DNA from: Pantoea cypripedii
GTDB lineage: Bacteria > Pseudomonadota > Gammaproteobacteria > Enterobacterales > Enterobacteriaceae
Direction of reading: 5' to 3'
NCBI RefSeq assembly: GCF_002095535.1
Contig: NZ_MLJI01000002.1
Location: forward strand, 505,786-569,785
DNA length: 64,000 nucleotides
The notes under the pieces were generated by a model. It did not search any database. It was given only the letters and a program-made list of their open reading frames with translations, and was not told the DNA's origin. Below, one piece after another: positions 17,749-27,929 of this stretch. The translations under genes and the position numbers were made by a program. Position 1 is the first letter of the stretch. Each line of letters begins with the position of its first letter.

Positions 17749-19041
17749 TTACCGGAGCGGTGCCAGTTCGAGGCTGCTGCGGAAATCGCTGCCCTGATAA
17801 TCCGTATCCAGCAACCGGCGTCGCCGCAGTTCCGGCAGCAGTCCATGCAGCAACAAATCCTGTTGATCAGGTTGGCCCAGCCCATGCAGCGAGATCACGT
17901 CCAGCACGCCAGCCTGATAACGTTGTTCAATCGCATCCGCCAGGGCTTCGGGTGTGCCAGCAACAAACCAGTGACCGGTTTCTTCTGCTTTAATGATCAG
18001 CTCACGCAGCGTCAGTCCTTCCAGCGCATACTGACGGAAAATGGCCGCGCGCCCCTGGCGGCGATGCACCTGTGCCACTTCCGGGATCAGTGCCGCAGGT
18101 AACGGGTGATCCAGCGGCAAATCGCGCAGATCCACCTCACCCCCCAGCATGTCCGCCACACGCAGGCGTCCCTGTTCATAATTAATACGCTCGTGCTTAT
18201 CACGCAGGCGGCGTGCTACATCCGCCTCGCTGTCGCCAATAATGGCGTGGAATGAGTTCATGATCAGCGGTGGATTGTGTTCCCGGCCAAAGCGCCGCGC
18301 GCGCTGCTGCACATCCGCCACAAACGCCTGGGCGGCGTCAAAGGTCGGCTGAGAGGTGTAAATCACCTCGGCATAACGTGCGCCCAGTGTTACCCCGGCG
18401 TCGGATTGTCCCGCCTGAAACTGCACCGGACGGCGCTGCGGGGATGGTGGTACGTTAAGCGGCCCGGCGACCTGAAAATAGTCGCCACGATAGTTAATCG
18501 GATGCAGTCTGGCGGGATCGATACGTATCCCGCCGCTGGCGGTACGCTGCACGGCTTCTCGTTCGTTTGCGTCATACAGCGCATTCATCACTTCGATAAA
18601 TTCGGTGGCGCGCGCATAGCGCTCCTGCGGCGGCGGTAGCTGGTTTTCACCAAAGTTTTCTTCACCCACCGATGAAGTCACCGCATTCCAGCCAGCGCGT
18701 CCGCCACTCACATGGTCGAGCGTACCGACCTGGCGCGCCAGATTGTAGGGATGCAGCCAGCTGGTGCTGACCGTGGCAATCAAACCAATCTGCGATGTCG
18801 CCTGGCTCAGTGCTGCCAGCGCAATCAGCGGGTCCTGGCTGCCGGTACTCCCCGCCAGCCCGGCAGGATCGGCCTGTAAAAGATCGGCAGTGAACAGGCC
18901 GGTGATTTTTTCACGTTCCGCGATTTTCGCCAGTTCGATGGCTCGCGCGATGCCGATCCCCGGCTGGCTGTCATTGCCCGCCGAAATTACGCTGGTGGCA
19001 CCCACCAGCGTCTTCAGTTTTCTGCGATAGGGTTGCGACAC
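17749..19041 (-). CDS. FMN-dependent monooxygenase, NtaA/SnaA/DszA family (second copy)
   Basis: The protein has 430 aa. The start is the GTG at 19041, preceded by GAGGAG; a longer frame begins with TTG and overlaps the upstream gene. It has the luciferase-like fold of the NtaA branch: AGWNAVTSS, QERYARATEFIEVM and RPVQFQAGQS segments, with FMN and substrate contacts expected there. Such enzymes use reduced FMN from a separate reductase to cleave C-S or C-N bonds. It is the last gene of the operon 17749-27241. It is similar to the paralogue at 20253, and the pair may act on different substrates or steps. Confidence 0.88.
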   Translation of the reverse strand: MSQPYRRKLKTLVGATSVISAGNDSQPGIGIARAIELAKIAEREKITGLFTADLLQADPAGLAGSTGSQDPLIALAALSQATSQIGLIATVSTSWLHPYNLARQVGTLDHVSGGRAGWNAVTSSVGEENFGENQLPPPQERYARATEFIEVMNALYDANEREAVQRTASGGIRIDPARLHPINYRGDYFQVAGPLNVPPSPQRRPVQFQAGQSDAGVTLGARYAEVIYTSQPTFDAAQAFVADVQQRARRFGREHNPPLIMNSFHAIIGDSEADVARRLRDKHERINYEQGRLRVADMLGGEVDLRDLPLDHPLPAALIPEVAQVHRRQGRAAIFRQYALEGLTLRELIIKAEETGHWFVAGTPEALADAIEQRYQAGVLDVISLHGLGQPDQQDLLLHGLLPELRRRRLLDTDYQGSDFRSSLELAPLR

Positions 19042-19051
19042 GGTTTTCTCC

Positions 19052-20251
19052 TCAGGGCCGCGCAAAATCGGCTTTCACTTTTTGTAAGGCATCGGCATCG
19101 GTCAGCAGGCGCAATCCGGTGCGAGCCAGTACCCGAGCCCCGATAATCAACGCCTGATAGCCTCGTTCAGAATTGGCCGCTTCGCGAAACGGCACGGTGT
19201 GGAAAATCAGATCGTCGGGACCGATCTTCAGCCACGGATGCGCGGTCGGCACCGCATGGCTGATATCGCCTGCATCAGTCGAGACTTTGTTTTTTTGTGG
19301 TGAGAGATCGACCTGCTCACCCGCCGCCGTCAGTTCCTCCAGCAATAACGCATCCAGTGCCGGATTGAGGTGAAAATCTCGCGGTCCAATCTGATGGTCG
19401 ATTTCCACCCGCGTACCGGTTGCCAGCGCCACACCTTCCGCGATGGCACGCAGCCGGGGTTCGAGCGATTCCACCTGCTCGCGGCTGTCGGCGCGGATGT
19501 AATAATGCGCAGAGGCATATTCCGGGATGACATTCGGTGCCTGACCGCCATTGGTGATGATGCCGTGTACCCGCACGCCATCCGGTAATTGCTGGCGTAG
19601 CACACTGATGCCGTTATACAGCAGCACCAGCGCATCAAGGGCGTTGATCCCTTCATGCGGCGCGCTGGCCGCGTGCGACGGTTTGCCGTAGAAGTGAAAA
19701 TAGAGATGATTGTTTGCCAGCGTGGTCTCGGTCAGGCGCGTTTTTCCGGCGGGATGCACCATCAGGGCAACATCGACGTCAGCCAGCAGACCCGCTTCAA
19801 CAAAGCGTTTTTTCACATTGCCTTTGGGGCCGCCCGGTCCGGCCAGTCCCCCCTCTTCCGCAGGCGTACCCAGCACCACCACGCGCCCTCCGGTTTGCGC
19901 CAGTACCTGCGACAGCGTGATCGCAGCAGCCACACTGGTCACACCAATCAGGTTATGACCACAGGCGTGACCAATGTTGATTAACGCATCATATTCCGCC
20001 AGAAAGGCCACCGTTGGCCCCGGTTTCCCGACAGCTTTAACGGCGTAAAAGGCGGTTTCATGCCCGGCAACGTTGCGCGTCACCGTGAAGCCCTCGGCCT
20101 CCAGTAACCCGGTTAGCTGCTCGCTGGCGAAATATTCATTGTTGCCGGTTTCCGGGCGCTGAAAGATCGCTCTGGAGACAGCGACATAATTGGCAGCATG
20201 CTGTTCAAGGCTGTTTTCCAGCGCCTGTTGCTGTGCTCTGATGTCCGTCAT
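19052..20251 (-). CDS. M20 family amidohydrolase (N-acyl amino acid deacylase type)
   Basis: The protein has 399 aa from the ATG at 20251, one base after the stop of the preceding monooxygenase gene. Metal-binding motifs of the M20D branch are present: an AEYDALINIGHACGHN region with the His-Ala-Cys-Gly-His set, GTPAEEGG with the catalytic Glu pair, and a late His near the C-terminus (FHTVPFREA). It resembles AbgB/HipO/YxeP-type enzymes that remove an acyl group from an amino acid nitrogen. In this operon it is the natural partner of the GNAT acetyltransferase: acetyl is added, the molecule is oxygenated, and acetyl is then removed. Confidence 0.88.
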   Translation of the reverse strand: MTDIRAQQQALENSLEQHAANYVAVSRAIFQRPETGNNEYFASEQLTGLLEAEGFTVTRNVAGHETAFYAVKAVGKPGPTVAFLAEYDALINIGHACGHNLIGVTSVAAAITLSQVLAQTGGRVVVLGTPAEEGGLAGPGGPKGNVKKRFVEAGLLADVDVALMVHPAGKTRLTETTLANNHLYFHFYGKPSHAASAPHEGINALDALVLLYNGISVLRQQLPDGVRVHGIITNGGQAPNVIPEYASAHYYIRADSREQVESLEPRLRAIAEGVALATGTRVEIDHQIGPRDFHLNPALDALLLEELTAAGEQVDLSPQKNKVSTDAGDISHAVPTAHPWLKIGPDDLIFHTVPFREAANSERGYQALIIGARVLARTGLRLLTDADALQKVKADFARP

Positions 20252-20252
20252 C

Positions 20253-21590
20253 TCATGCCACCTGCTGACGACGGCGTTGTGCAAACTGGTTTTCCGGCTC
20301 CGCCAGTCCGAGGTTTTCGCGCAGAGTCTCGCCAGCATATTCGCTGCGATAAAGCCCGCGTTGTTGCAGCAGCGGGATCACCTGCGCCACAAAATCATCA
20401 AATGCGGTGGGGGTGCCACCACGCACGATAAACCCATCTGCTGCGCCAGCGAGGAACCACTGGGCTAAGCCATCTGCCACCTGCTGCGCCGTACCGAGGA
20501 AGCCTGGTCGTGGCGTGGCTTCTTCCAGTGCAGTCTGGCGTAAGGTCAATCCACGGGCGCGGGCATTGCGTTTAATGGTATCAGTGGTGCTGCGAAAACT
20601 GTTTTCGCCCAGGTCGCCGATTTCCGGGAAAGGCGCATCCAGCGGATATTGGCTGAAATCATGATGTTCGAAATAGCGGCCAAGATATTCCAGCGCTTTA
20701 TCGATGCTCACCAGTTCTGCAGTCTGCTGATAACGGCGCTCCGCTTCTTCTTCGGTGTCTCCGATAATGACGCTGATACCCTGGAAAACGCGAATGTCAT
20801 CGGCATTCCGCCCCTGCGCCACCAGACGGCTGCGCACATCTTCGCGGAACTCACGTGCCTGCTCAAGGGTCTCCTGGCGCGTATAAATGGCGTCGGCGGC
20901 TTCAGCGGCAAACGCCTTACCCGCTTCTGAAGCGCCCGCCTGGAACACAATCGGCCTCCCCTGCGGTGAGCGCCCCACATTGAGCGGTCCCTGCACCGAG
21001 AAGTACTGGCCTTGATGATTGAGGGTATGCAGTTTGTCTGCATCGAAAAACTGGCCGCTGGCTTTATCACGCACAAAGGCGCCTTCTTCCCACGAATCCC
21101 ACAGCCCCTTCACCACCCGTAAATACTCGCTGGCAACGCGATAGCGTTCGTCATGCTCAGGATGGGTAGTGCGCGAGAAGTTCTTTGCCGATCCTTCCAG
21201 CGGTGAGGTCACCACGTTCCAGCCAACACGTCCGCCGCTCAGATGGTCAAGGCTGGCAAACTGGCGGGCTACGGTAAAGGGTTCGCTGTAGGAGGTGGAG
21301 AGTGTCGCCACCAGACCAATGTTTTTCGTCACCAGCGACAGCGCCGACAACAGAGTGATGGGTTCGAAGCGATTGAGAAAGTGCGGGATCGACTGCGGCG
21401 TGATGTACAGGCCATCGGCGACGAACAGAAAATCAATTTTCGCCTGTTCCGCTTTCCGGGCCAGCTCCAGCACGTAGTCCACGTTGATACTGGCATCGGC
21501 CACCGCATCCGGGTGACGCCATGCCGACATGTTGCCGGAAGCTCCCTGAATAATGGCACCCAGCCGTAGCTGGCGTTGTGTCTGACTCAT
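20253..21590 (-). CDS. FMN-dependent monooxygenase, NtaA/SnaA/DszA family
   Basis: The protein has 445 aa; the ATG at 21590 follows AAGGAGAAGC. Family features are GAIIQGASG near the start, [47 protein letters not shown], and [14 protein letters not shown]. These enzymes take reduced FMN from a reductase and oxygenate nitrilotriacetate, dibenzothiophene sulfone, or S-substituted N-acetylcysteines. No flavin reductase gene is in the operon, so a chromosomal one must supply reduced FMN. It lies ten bases after the ABC ATPase gene. Confidence 0.9.
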   Translation of the reverse strand: MSQTQRQLRLGAIIQGASGNMSAWRHPDAVADASINVDYVLELARKAEQAKIDFLFVADGLYITPQSIPHFLNRFEPITLLSALSLVTKNIGLVATLSTSYSEPFTVARQFASLDHLSGGRVGWNVVTSPLEGSAKNFSRTTHPEHDERYRVASEYLRVVKGLWDSWEEGAFVRDKASGQFFDADKLHTLNHQGQYFSVQGPLNVGRSPQGRPIVFQAGASEAGKAFAAEAADAIYTRQETLEQAREFREDVRSRLVAQGRNADDIRVFQGISVIIGDTEEEAERRYQQTAELVSIDKALEYLGRYFEHHDFSQYPLDAPFPEIGDLGENSFRSTTDTIKRNARARGLTLRQTALEEATPRPGFLGTAQQVADGLAQWFLAGAADGFIVRGGTPTAFDDFVAQVIPLLQQRGLYRSEYAGETLRENLGLAEPENQFAQRRRQQVA

Positions 21591-21600
21591 GCGCTTCTCC

Positions 21601-23214
21601 TTAATATGCGATCGCGGGCTGCCAGTCGGGAAGAACCGGCAGCGCCTGTAAAAGTTTTTGTGTCCAGGGATGTTGTGGCGCAGCAAACACCTGCCGCAGT
21701 TCTCCGCTTTCCACCACCTGGCCGTTCTGCATCACCAGCACACGGTCGGCCAGATGCTGGATCACCCCAAGATCGTGAGAAATAAACAACAGCGCCGTGC
21801 CGTGTTCGGCCTGCATATCGGCCAGCAGATCCAGCACCTGTGCCTGGACAGAGACATCGAGCGCGCTGACCGGCTCATCCGCCACCAGCAACGCCGGGTG
21901 CGGGGCAAAAGCGCGGGCAATCGCCACACGCTGCCGTTGACCGCCAGAGAGTTGCTGCGGATAACGTTGCAGAAAGCGGTCGCCCAGTTGCACTTCATCC
22001 AGCAACTGGCGCACCCGCTGACGGCGCGCATCGCCGTAAATGCCGACGCTGTCGAGGCTTTCGCCGATAATTTTTTCCACCGTGTAACGCGGGTCGAAAG
22101 AGCTGAAGGGGTCCTGGGCGATCAATTGCAGGCGTGCGCGTCGGGCGCGACGTGCTTTCTCATTGAGGCCCTGCCAGCGGCTACCTTCCAGCAGCAGCGT
22201 ACCGCTGTCAGGTTCGGCCAGGCCCATCACCACTTTCACCAGCGAGGTTTTGCCGGAGCCAGACTCCCCCACCACGCCAAGGGTTTCCCCGGCGTGCAGG
22301 CTGAAGTTGATGTTATGCAGCACCTGACGCTCGCCGTAGGCCTTGTTCAGCCCGATCGCCTCCAGCAGAGGCAGCGCAGCAGGTGCCGGGCGCGGCGGTA
22401 ACGGTGTCGGTTCGGCAGCGCTGAGACGTAAGCCCCGTGTGGCGGGTGTCGGTACAGCGCGCAGCAGACGCTGTGTCCAGGCATGCTGAGGACGCTGAAG
22501 TAACGATCCGCTGCTGCCCTGCTCCACCACTTCACCATCACGCATCACCAGCACCCGATCCGCCAGTTCTGCCACCACCGCCAGATCGTGGCTGATCAGC
22601 AACAGGCCATGCCCGTCACGTCGCCGCTGCGCCAGTAATTGCAGGATTTGCCGCTGCACTGTCATGTCCAGCGCCGTGGTGGGTTCATCCGCAATCAGCA
22701 ACGCCGGGCTGCCCGCCAGGGCGGTAGCAATCAGGGCACGCTGGCGCTGTCCACCGGAAAGCTGATGTGGATAGCGTGCGAGACGGCTTTCTGCATCCGC
22801 TATCCCTGCCGCGCGCAGCAGTTCCAGGCTTTTTTCCTGCAGACTGACATCACCACGATAGCCTGAGGCACGCAGTGCATCCGCCAGTTGCTGACCAATG
22901 CGCCGCAATGGATCGAGTGAAACCAGCGCATCCTGCAGCACGTAACCAATACGGCGTCCGCGCAGCGCACGCCAGTCCTGGCGGTGAGCGTTGCGCATGT
23001 CACGTCCATCGATGACAAAACGATCGGCACTGACAACCGCATCATCCGGCAGCAATCCCAGCAGGCTGCGGGCGGTAAGGGTTTTGCCTGAACCGGATTC
23101 CCCCACCAGCGCCACCGATTCCCCCGGCCAGACCTGCAAATTCAGGTTCTTCACCACCTGCTGGGCACCAAAGCGAATGGAGAGGTTTTCAATATCAATT
23201 ACCGGTTGCGTCAT
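21601..23214 (-). CDS. ABC transporter ATPase with two nucleotide-binding domains (Opp/Dpp type)
   Basis: The protein has 537 aa and is a tandem fusion of two peptide-transporter ATPases. Each half has a Walker A GESGSGKT, a signature LSGGQRQR, and a Walker B ending in ADEPTTALD or ADEPVSALD. The oligopeptide-type C-terminal extension is cut short in both. The design is that of GsiA/DdpDF. It powers import through the two permeases encoded just upstream. It overlaps the second permease gene by four bases (ATGA), which indicates translational coupling. Confidence 0.93.
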   Translation of the reverse strand: MTQPVIDIENLSIRFGAQQVVKNLNLQVWPGESVALVGESGSGKTLTARSLLGLLPDDAVVSADRFVIDGRDMRNAHRQDWRALRGRRIGYVLQDALVSLDPLRRIGQQLADALRASGYRGDVSLQEKSLELLRAAGIADAESRLARYPHQLSGGQRQRALIATALAGSPALLIADEPTTALDMTVQRQILQLLAQRRRDGHGLLLISHDLAVVAELADRVLVMRDGEVVEQGSSGSLLQRPQHAWTQRLLRAVPTPATRGLRLSAAEPTPLPPRPAPAALPLLEAIGLNKAYGERQVLHNINFSLHAGETLGVVGESGSGKTSLVKVVMGLAEPDSGTLLLEGSRWQGLNEKARRARRARLQLIAQDPFSSFDPRYTVEKIIGESLDSVGIYGDARRQRVRQLLDEVQLGDRFLQRYPQQLSGGQRQRVAIARAFAPHPALLVADEPVSALDVSVQAQVLDLLADMQAEHGTALLFISHDLGVIQHLADRVLVMQNGQVVESGELRQVFAAPQHPWTQKLLQALPVLPDWQPAIAY

Positions 23215-24044
23215 AACGTTCTCCCTTCAAAACGCGCCTGCCAGTAGCGTCCCAGGGTATTCACCGCAATTACCGTCAGGGTGATAAATACCCCCGGCCA
23301 GACGGCGATCCACCAGGCGTTACGCAGATAGTTACGCCCTTCTGCCAGCATCAATCCCCATTCAGCCGTCGGCGGCTGCGGCCCCATCCCCAGGAAACTC
23401 AGCCCCGCAGTGCCAATAATCGCCGTGCCGAGACCCAGTGTGGCCAGCGCGGGCACCTGCGCCATCGCATGTGGCAGAATATGACGCCCGATCAACGTAA
23501 AGCGCGACAGGCCGAAGGTACGGGCCTGTTCCACGTAGCCGGAGGTCATAACGCTGTAAGTCTGGGTACGTACCACACGGGCAAAACGCGGCACCGAAGC
23601 CACGCCGAGAGCGATAATCAGGTTATTGGTACCCGGACCGGTGAAAGCGATTAGCATCAGCGCCAGCAGCAGATCGGGAAAGGCTGAGATAACATCCACC
23701 GCGCGACTCAACAGCTCATCCACCACCCCGCGAGCCAGTGCCGCCGTGAGACCAAGCAAGGTGCCGAAGATCACCGCCACCGCCATCGCCGCGACGCTGA
23801 TCAACAGCGAGTAACGGCTGCCATAAATCACCCTGGTCAGCAGGTCGCGCCCCAGTTGATCGGTGCCAAGCCAGTGTTGTGCTGATGGCGGCAGCTGCGC
23901 GTTGACTGGATCGGCCAGCAGCGGATCGCTGTGCGTCAGCCAGTGCGGAGCCACCACCGCCAGCGCGACCAGCAGCAGAAAGAACAATGCGCTCCACACC
24001 GATACGGGCAGCGCAAGAGAAAATCGTTGCAGGATAGCTTGCAT
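23211..24044 (-). CDS. ABC transporter permease, DppC type
   Basis: The protein has 277 aa. It starts at the ATG that shares its A with the stop codon of the upstream permease gene. It has an N-terminal TM segment, the HWLGTDQLGRDLLTRVIYGSR entry loop characteristic of DppC/OppC permeases, and the EAA-type loop EQARTFGLSRFTLIGRHILPH near residue 190. It forms the channel with the DppB-type permease at 24044-25033. Confidence 0.92.
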   Translation of the reverse strand: MQAILQRFSLALPVSVWSALFFLLLVALAVVAPHWLTHSDPLLADPVNAQLPPSAQHWLGTDQLGRDLLTRVIYGSRYSLLISVAAMAVAVIFGTLLGLTAALARGVVDELLSRAVDVISAFPDLLLALMLIAFTGPGTNNLIIALGVASVPRFARVVRTQTYSVMTSGYVEQARTFGLSRFTLIGRHILPHAMAQVPALATLGLGTAIIGTAGLSFLGMGPQPPTAEWGLMLAEGRNYLRNAWWIAVWPGVFITLTVIAVNTLGRYWQARFEGRTL

Positions 24045-25033
24045 TATTTGCCCTCCCCACGCAGGCGCGGATCGATCCATAGCGCCAGAATGTCCACCAG
24101 CGTGCTCATCACCACGTAAATCAGCGCCGAAAGGACGGCAACCGCCAGCACCACGGGCAGATCTTTCGCCAGTACCGCATCCACCGTCAGCTTACCGAGA
24201 CCGGGACGACCAAAAACCTGTTCGGTAATCACTGCGCCGCTGAGTAATCCGCCCACCAGCCAGCCGGTTAACGTCACCGCAGGCAGTGCGGCGTGGCGTA
24301 ACGCATGGCGCAAACGGATGGTGGTTTCCCCCACACCCCAGGCCCGTAACGTCAGGGTAAAGGGGGATTCCAATGCGCGTTCCAGCTCACGTCGCAGGAC
24401 CTGCGCAATCACCGCCCCCTGTGCCAGGCCGAGGGACAAGGCTGGCAGTACCAGCGACGAAAGATGACGATCCCCCGCCACCGGAAACCAGCGCAGCGTA
24501 AAACTGAAGATGAACAACAGCACAATGCCCATCCAGAACGACGGTGTGGATGCCAGCAGCAGCTCCAGGCCATTCGCAATCCGGCGACCCCAGCGGCGAT
24601 GCGCTGTCGCTACCGCCATCACTATGGCAAACACGGCACTGACCAGTAACGCTGCCAGGGTGAGTTTCAGGGTGGGCCACAGCTGGGTCGCCAGCAGCTG
24701 ACTCACCTCGGTGTTGAGAATGTATGAACGTCCGAAGTCACCGTGCAGCACGCGCCACAGATAGTGCAGGTACTGCCACCACAGCGGGTGGTTCAGCCCC
24801 CACTCGGCGCGGATGGCCGCCTCAATCGCCGGTGTGCGCTCCTGCTCCCCAATCAGCAGGCTGACGATATCGCCAGGCGCCAGATGCACCCCAAGGAACG
24901 CCAGCGTGACGGCAGCCCACAACACCAGTACGCCCCCCAGCAGCCGTCCGGTGATACGACGCGTCAGTTCGCTACGCCATACCGATGGCCGCGGTGCTCG
25001 CGGGTTACGGGTTACGATGCTCTCCAGACTCAT
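24044..25033 (-). CDS. ABC transporter permease, DppB type
   Basis: The protein has 329 aa; the ATG at 25033 follows CGGAGGCGAGG. It has six predicted TM segments, with a HLAPGDIVSLLIGEQ periplasmic loop and the GVGETTIRLRHALRHAALPAVTL EAA-loop region. The C-terminal PVVLAVAVLSALIYVVMSTLVDILALWIDPRLR is the DppB family ending. It lies 14 bases after the binding-protein gene and overlaps the next permease gene by one base. Confidence 0.92.
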   Translation of the reverse strand: MSLESIVTRNPRAPRPSVWRSELTRRITGRLLGGVLVLWAAVTLAFLGVHLAPGDIVSLLIGEQERTPAIEAAIRAEWGLNHPLWWQYLHYLWRVLHGDFGRSYILNTEVSQLLATQLWPTLKLTLAALLVSAVFAIVMAVATAHRRWGRRIANGLELLLASTPSFWMGIVLLFIFSFTLRWFPVAGDRHLSSLVLPALSLGLAQGAVIAQVLRRELERALESPFTLTLRAWGVGETTIRLRHALRHAALPAVTLTGWLVGGLLSGAVITEQVFGRPGLGKLTVDAVLAKDLPVVLAVAVLSALIYVVMSTLVDILALWIDPRLRGEGK

Positions 25034-25047
25034 CCTCGCCTCCGAAA

Positions 25048-26664
25048 TTAGTGTGCGCTCAGCCACACGTCATAGACGTTTTCAGGCATTTGCTTAAAGC
25101 TGCGGAAACCAACACCCTGTACGTAACTTGCTGCTGCAATCTGGTCTTCCGGTTCGTACAGTGGCACCGCCAGCGCCTGCTGTGGCAGCGCGTACTGTTG
25201 CAACTGGCTGTAGAATTTACGGCGCTGATTAAGATCCAGCGTGGCGGCAGCCTGATCGAGCCAGCCATTGATTTCCGGGCTGTTGACGCGGCTGTAGTTG
25301 ATCGGTCCACCCGCCTTCACCGGGCGATAGTGGTTTTCGATATCGATGCCGTCAGTTTCAGTATTGGAGTTCGCGATCGAGCCGAATTTGCCGGTGTTAC
25401 GTACATCAACGTAGGTTCCTGAATCGACATAACGCAGCTTCAGCTCCACGCCAAGCCGCTGGCGCGCCTGAGCCTGGATCGCCTGCAGCAACACATCGCG
25501 CTGGTCACGTACCGTCGCCTGTGCCTGAATCACCTCTATGCTCAGACGCTGGCCATCTTTGGTACGAAAGCCATCGGCATCTCGCGTTTGCCAGCCCGCC
25601 TCATCCAGTAATTTGTTGGCGGCCGCCGGGTTGTTGCCATATTTGCCTTCAAGATCGTTGTTGTAGAGTGGATCGATAGGTGACGTGATGCCCCAGGCGC
25701 GGGTACGTTCGCCGCGATAGACCGATTTGAGGATCGGGTCGATATCCAGCCCCTGCAACAGCGCCTGACGCACTTTCACATCCTGGGTCGGGCCGTATTC
25801 CACGTTAAGAAACAACGAATACGGTGTGCCGGTATTGAGCGCATGCTGGTAGGTAAAGTCGCTGCTGTCTTTGAATTCTCCCGCGTCATTACCGGAGATG
25901 CCTTCAATCACATCTACCTGCCCTGACAGCAACGCGCCGGTCCGCACTGAAGATTCCGGCAGGAAGCGATAGGTAACGCGATCAAGATAAGCCGGTCCCT
26001 GATGATGCGCCGTGGCAGGTGCCCAGTTGTAATGGGGATTTCTCACGAAGGTGACCTGTTGCCCTTTTTCGTAACTTTCGAGAATAAAGGGACCGGTACC
26101 GGCAATCTCTTTGCCGCCGGACTTGAGCTGTGATGAGTGCCAGCTGGCCGGCGCGAGGATCTGCAATTTGGCGGCGAAGGCGAGGAACGGGGAATAGCCC
26201 TGTTTCAGGGTGATCGCTACCGTATGGTCGTCCGGCGTGGTGATACTTTCAATGCGGGCACCCACCGCACACAGGCTGCTACCCGCGCAATAGGCTGCAT
26301 CCTGCAGATGACGGAAGTTCTCTGCGACCGCATTGGCATCCAGTTTCTCACCGTTGGAGAAAGTGACATCACGCCGCAGGCTGAAGCGATAGTTTTTTCC
26401 GTCCGGGCTGGCTTCATAGCTTTCTGCCAGCCAGGGAACAAAGCTGCCATCATTGCGGCGTGCCAGCAGCGATTCCCAGACGTTGCGCAGCACCACTTCC
26501 GCTTTCGACTGGCCGTTAAGCTGTGGGTTAAACGGCACGGGTTCGGTTTCGACACCCCAGGTCAGGCTGCCGCCGCTGCGCGGTTGTTCAGCAGCAAAAG
26601 TATGGAATGCGCTTCCCAGCAGGCAGGTCAGACCCAGCGCGAGAGTCAGTGAATTCGCTTTCAT
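25048..26664 (-). CDS. Periplasmic binding protein of Opp/Dpp-type ABC importer (SBP family 5)
   Basis: The protein has 538 aa with a signal peptide ending near HTFAAEQ. Family 5 markers are RSGGSLTWGVETEP, LAESYEASPDGKNYRFSLRRDVTFSNGE, and AVAENFRHLQDA. It captures the substrate and presents it to the permease pair encoded downstream. Family 5 proteins bind peptides, nickel, glutathione or opines. With oxygenases and a deacylase in the same operon, an amino-acid conjugate is a plausible ligand. The GNAT gene lies 43 bases upstream. Confidence 0.92.
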   Translation of the reverse strand: MKANSLTLALGLTCLLGSAFHTFAAEQPRSGGSLTWGVETEPVPFNPQLNGQSKAEVVLRNVWESLLARRNDGSFVPWLAESYEASPDGKNYRFSLRRDVTFSNGEKLDANAVAENFRHLQDAAYCAGSSLCAVGARIESITTPDDHTVAITLKQGYSPFLAFAAKLQILAPASWHSSQLKSGGKEIAGTGPFILESYEKGQQVTFVRNPHYNWAPATAHHQGPAYLDRVTYRFLPESSVRTGALLSGQVDVIEGISGNDAGEFKDSSDFTYQHALNTGTPYSLFLNVEYGPTQDVKVRQALLQGLDIDPILKSVYRGERTRAWGITSPIDPLYNNDLEGKYGNNPAAANKLLDEAGWQTRDADGFRTKDGQRLSIEVIQAQATVRDQRDVLLQAIQAQARQRLGVELKLRYVDSGTYVDVRNTGKFGSIANSNTETDGIDIENHYRPVKAGGPINYSRVNSPEINGWLDQAAATLDLNQRRKFYSQLQQYALPQQALAVPLYEPEDQIAAASYVQGVGFRSFKQMPENVYDVWLSAH

Positions 26665-26707
26665 ATTATCCTTGGTGGTTGCAGGTGTTATTTTTTAATC
26701 GCCTGAA

Positions 26708-27241
26708 TCAGGCAGTGCGTACTCTTTTTTCCGGTGAGGTTTCCGCATTAGCAGTAAATTCCTTTTTCAGAAAAACCAATGCTTCCCCTAATTGATTAGT
26801 GCGATGATAAAAAGGTTGATAGCCGCGACGCAGATACAGGTCGCTGAGCCAGGGATGTTTGGTCGCAGTAGCCAGATAAACACCCGGCGCTTTTAAGGTG
26901 TTTTTCAGCAGGGTTTCTTCTGCCCAGCTGATAATTTCCCGGCCATATCCCTGACCTTTAAAATCCGGGTCAACAGCAAACCAGTGAATAAAAGGTAATG
27001 ATGAAGGTGCGCTGTCATCCTGCTGCCATGGGAAACGCACCGTTACTGTCGCCACAGCACGTTTCCACTTGCGCAGTACCAGCACGGTTTCCTGCTCAAT
27101 GGTGCGCCGTACCTGCTCCACCGAGCCGCGCGAGATAGTAAAATGCACATCCAAAGCGACCAGCGAGGCATAGGCGCGCTGGAGTAACGCAAAAATTTCT
27201 TCTGCGTCGTCGGACTTTGCTACCTCAATCGACTGACTCAT
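26708..27241 (-). CDS. GNAT acetyltransferase, first gene of the operon
   Basis: The protein has 177 aa with a start after AAGGAAGCGG. The GNAT core is clear: a WFAVDPDFKGQGYGREIISWAEE-type acetyl-CoA loop (GQGYG) near residue 100 and the C-terminal YLRRGYQPFYHR motif. It lacks a signal peptide, so it is cytosolic. In comparable sulfur-scavenging clusters (B. subtilis ytm and yxe, Pseudomonas sna) a GNAT enzyme N-acetylates an S-substituted cysteine before oxygenation. Its lead position here suggests the same, but this is inference. Confidence 0.85.
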   Translation of the reverse strand: MSQSIEVAKSDDAEEIFALLQRAYASLVALDVHFTISRGSVEQVRRTIEQETVLVLRKWKRAVATVTVRFPWQQDDSAPSSLPFIHWFAVDPDFKGQGYGREIISWAEETLLKNTLKAPGVYLATATKHPWLSDLYLRRGYQPFYHRTNQLGEALVFLKKEFTANAETSPEKRVRTA

Positions 27242-27487
27242 TATTTCCGCTTCCTTGATAAATCACCGGGAAATTATTGAAATCCGCCCATGCAAAGTAA
27301 ACTGAAAATAATGGCAATCGTTTTGTTAAATACAGGAATCAACCTGCTGATCCGGTCTTTTAAAAATATAATGCATAAGATAATGCAGCCGGAGAATAAC
27401 AGCACGCGGGTGGAAGGTAATTGACTGAGCCCCTTCATTCAGACTAGAAATAGATATGTTTTTTGACCACAGAACAGGAGTCACCTG

Positions 27488-27892
27488 ATGTCTTATCAAC
27501 AACCTGTTGATGTAATTGAAGAACTTTTCAATCGCCTTGCGTCTGCAGCGGATGTTGCTGCCATCGCAGCACTGGTCAGCGAAGAAGTTGACTGGTTCGT
27601 GGCGGGCGATGTTGCCACTGTGCCCTGGATTGGGCGTAAACACGGCAAAGCGGGTGCGGCTGAATTTTTCCGCCAGATTCGTGAGCAGATCACTTCTGAA
27701 CACTTTGAAATCAGTGAGATGCTGGTTCAGGGCAACCGGGTTCTGGTGCCGGGTAAACTGGCTTCCCGGGTGAATAAGACCGGCAAACTGATCGAGACGG
27801 AGTTTGTGTTTGATTTTGTGGTGAATGACGGCTTGATCACGCGTTTCCGTCTGTTTGAAGACAGTTTTGCAGTGGCTCAGGCTTGCCGCTAA
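27488..27892 (+). CDS. SnoaL/NTF2-like protein
   Basis: The protein has 134 aa with ATG after AGGAGTCACCTG. The layout is that of a SnoaL-like NTF2 fold: an N-terminal helix (VIEELFNRLASAADVAAIAALV), EEVDWFVAGD strand, PWIGRKHGKAGAAEFFRQI, then three strands ending in FDFVVNDGLITRFRLFEDSFA. Such proteins are often small hydrolases, isomerases or orphan binding proteins. It is divergent from the GNAT operon and followed 37 bases later by the phosphodiesterase gene. Confidence 0.8.
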   Translation: MSYQQPVDVIEELFNRLASAADVAAIAALVSEEVDWFVAGDVATVPWIGRKHGKAGAAEFFRQIREQITSEHFEISEMLVQGNRVLVPGKLASRVNKTGKLIETEFVFDFVVNDGLITRFRLFEDSFAVAQACR

Positions 27893-27929
27893 TGTGTAGG
27901 TTTGCAGCCTGAATCATGATGAGGCAGAC

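Noticed and set aside
27326..27703. Minus-strand frame opposite the NTF2-like gene
   Set aside because: The plus-strand gene has a clear ribosome site and fold pattern; the minus frame has neither.
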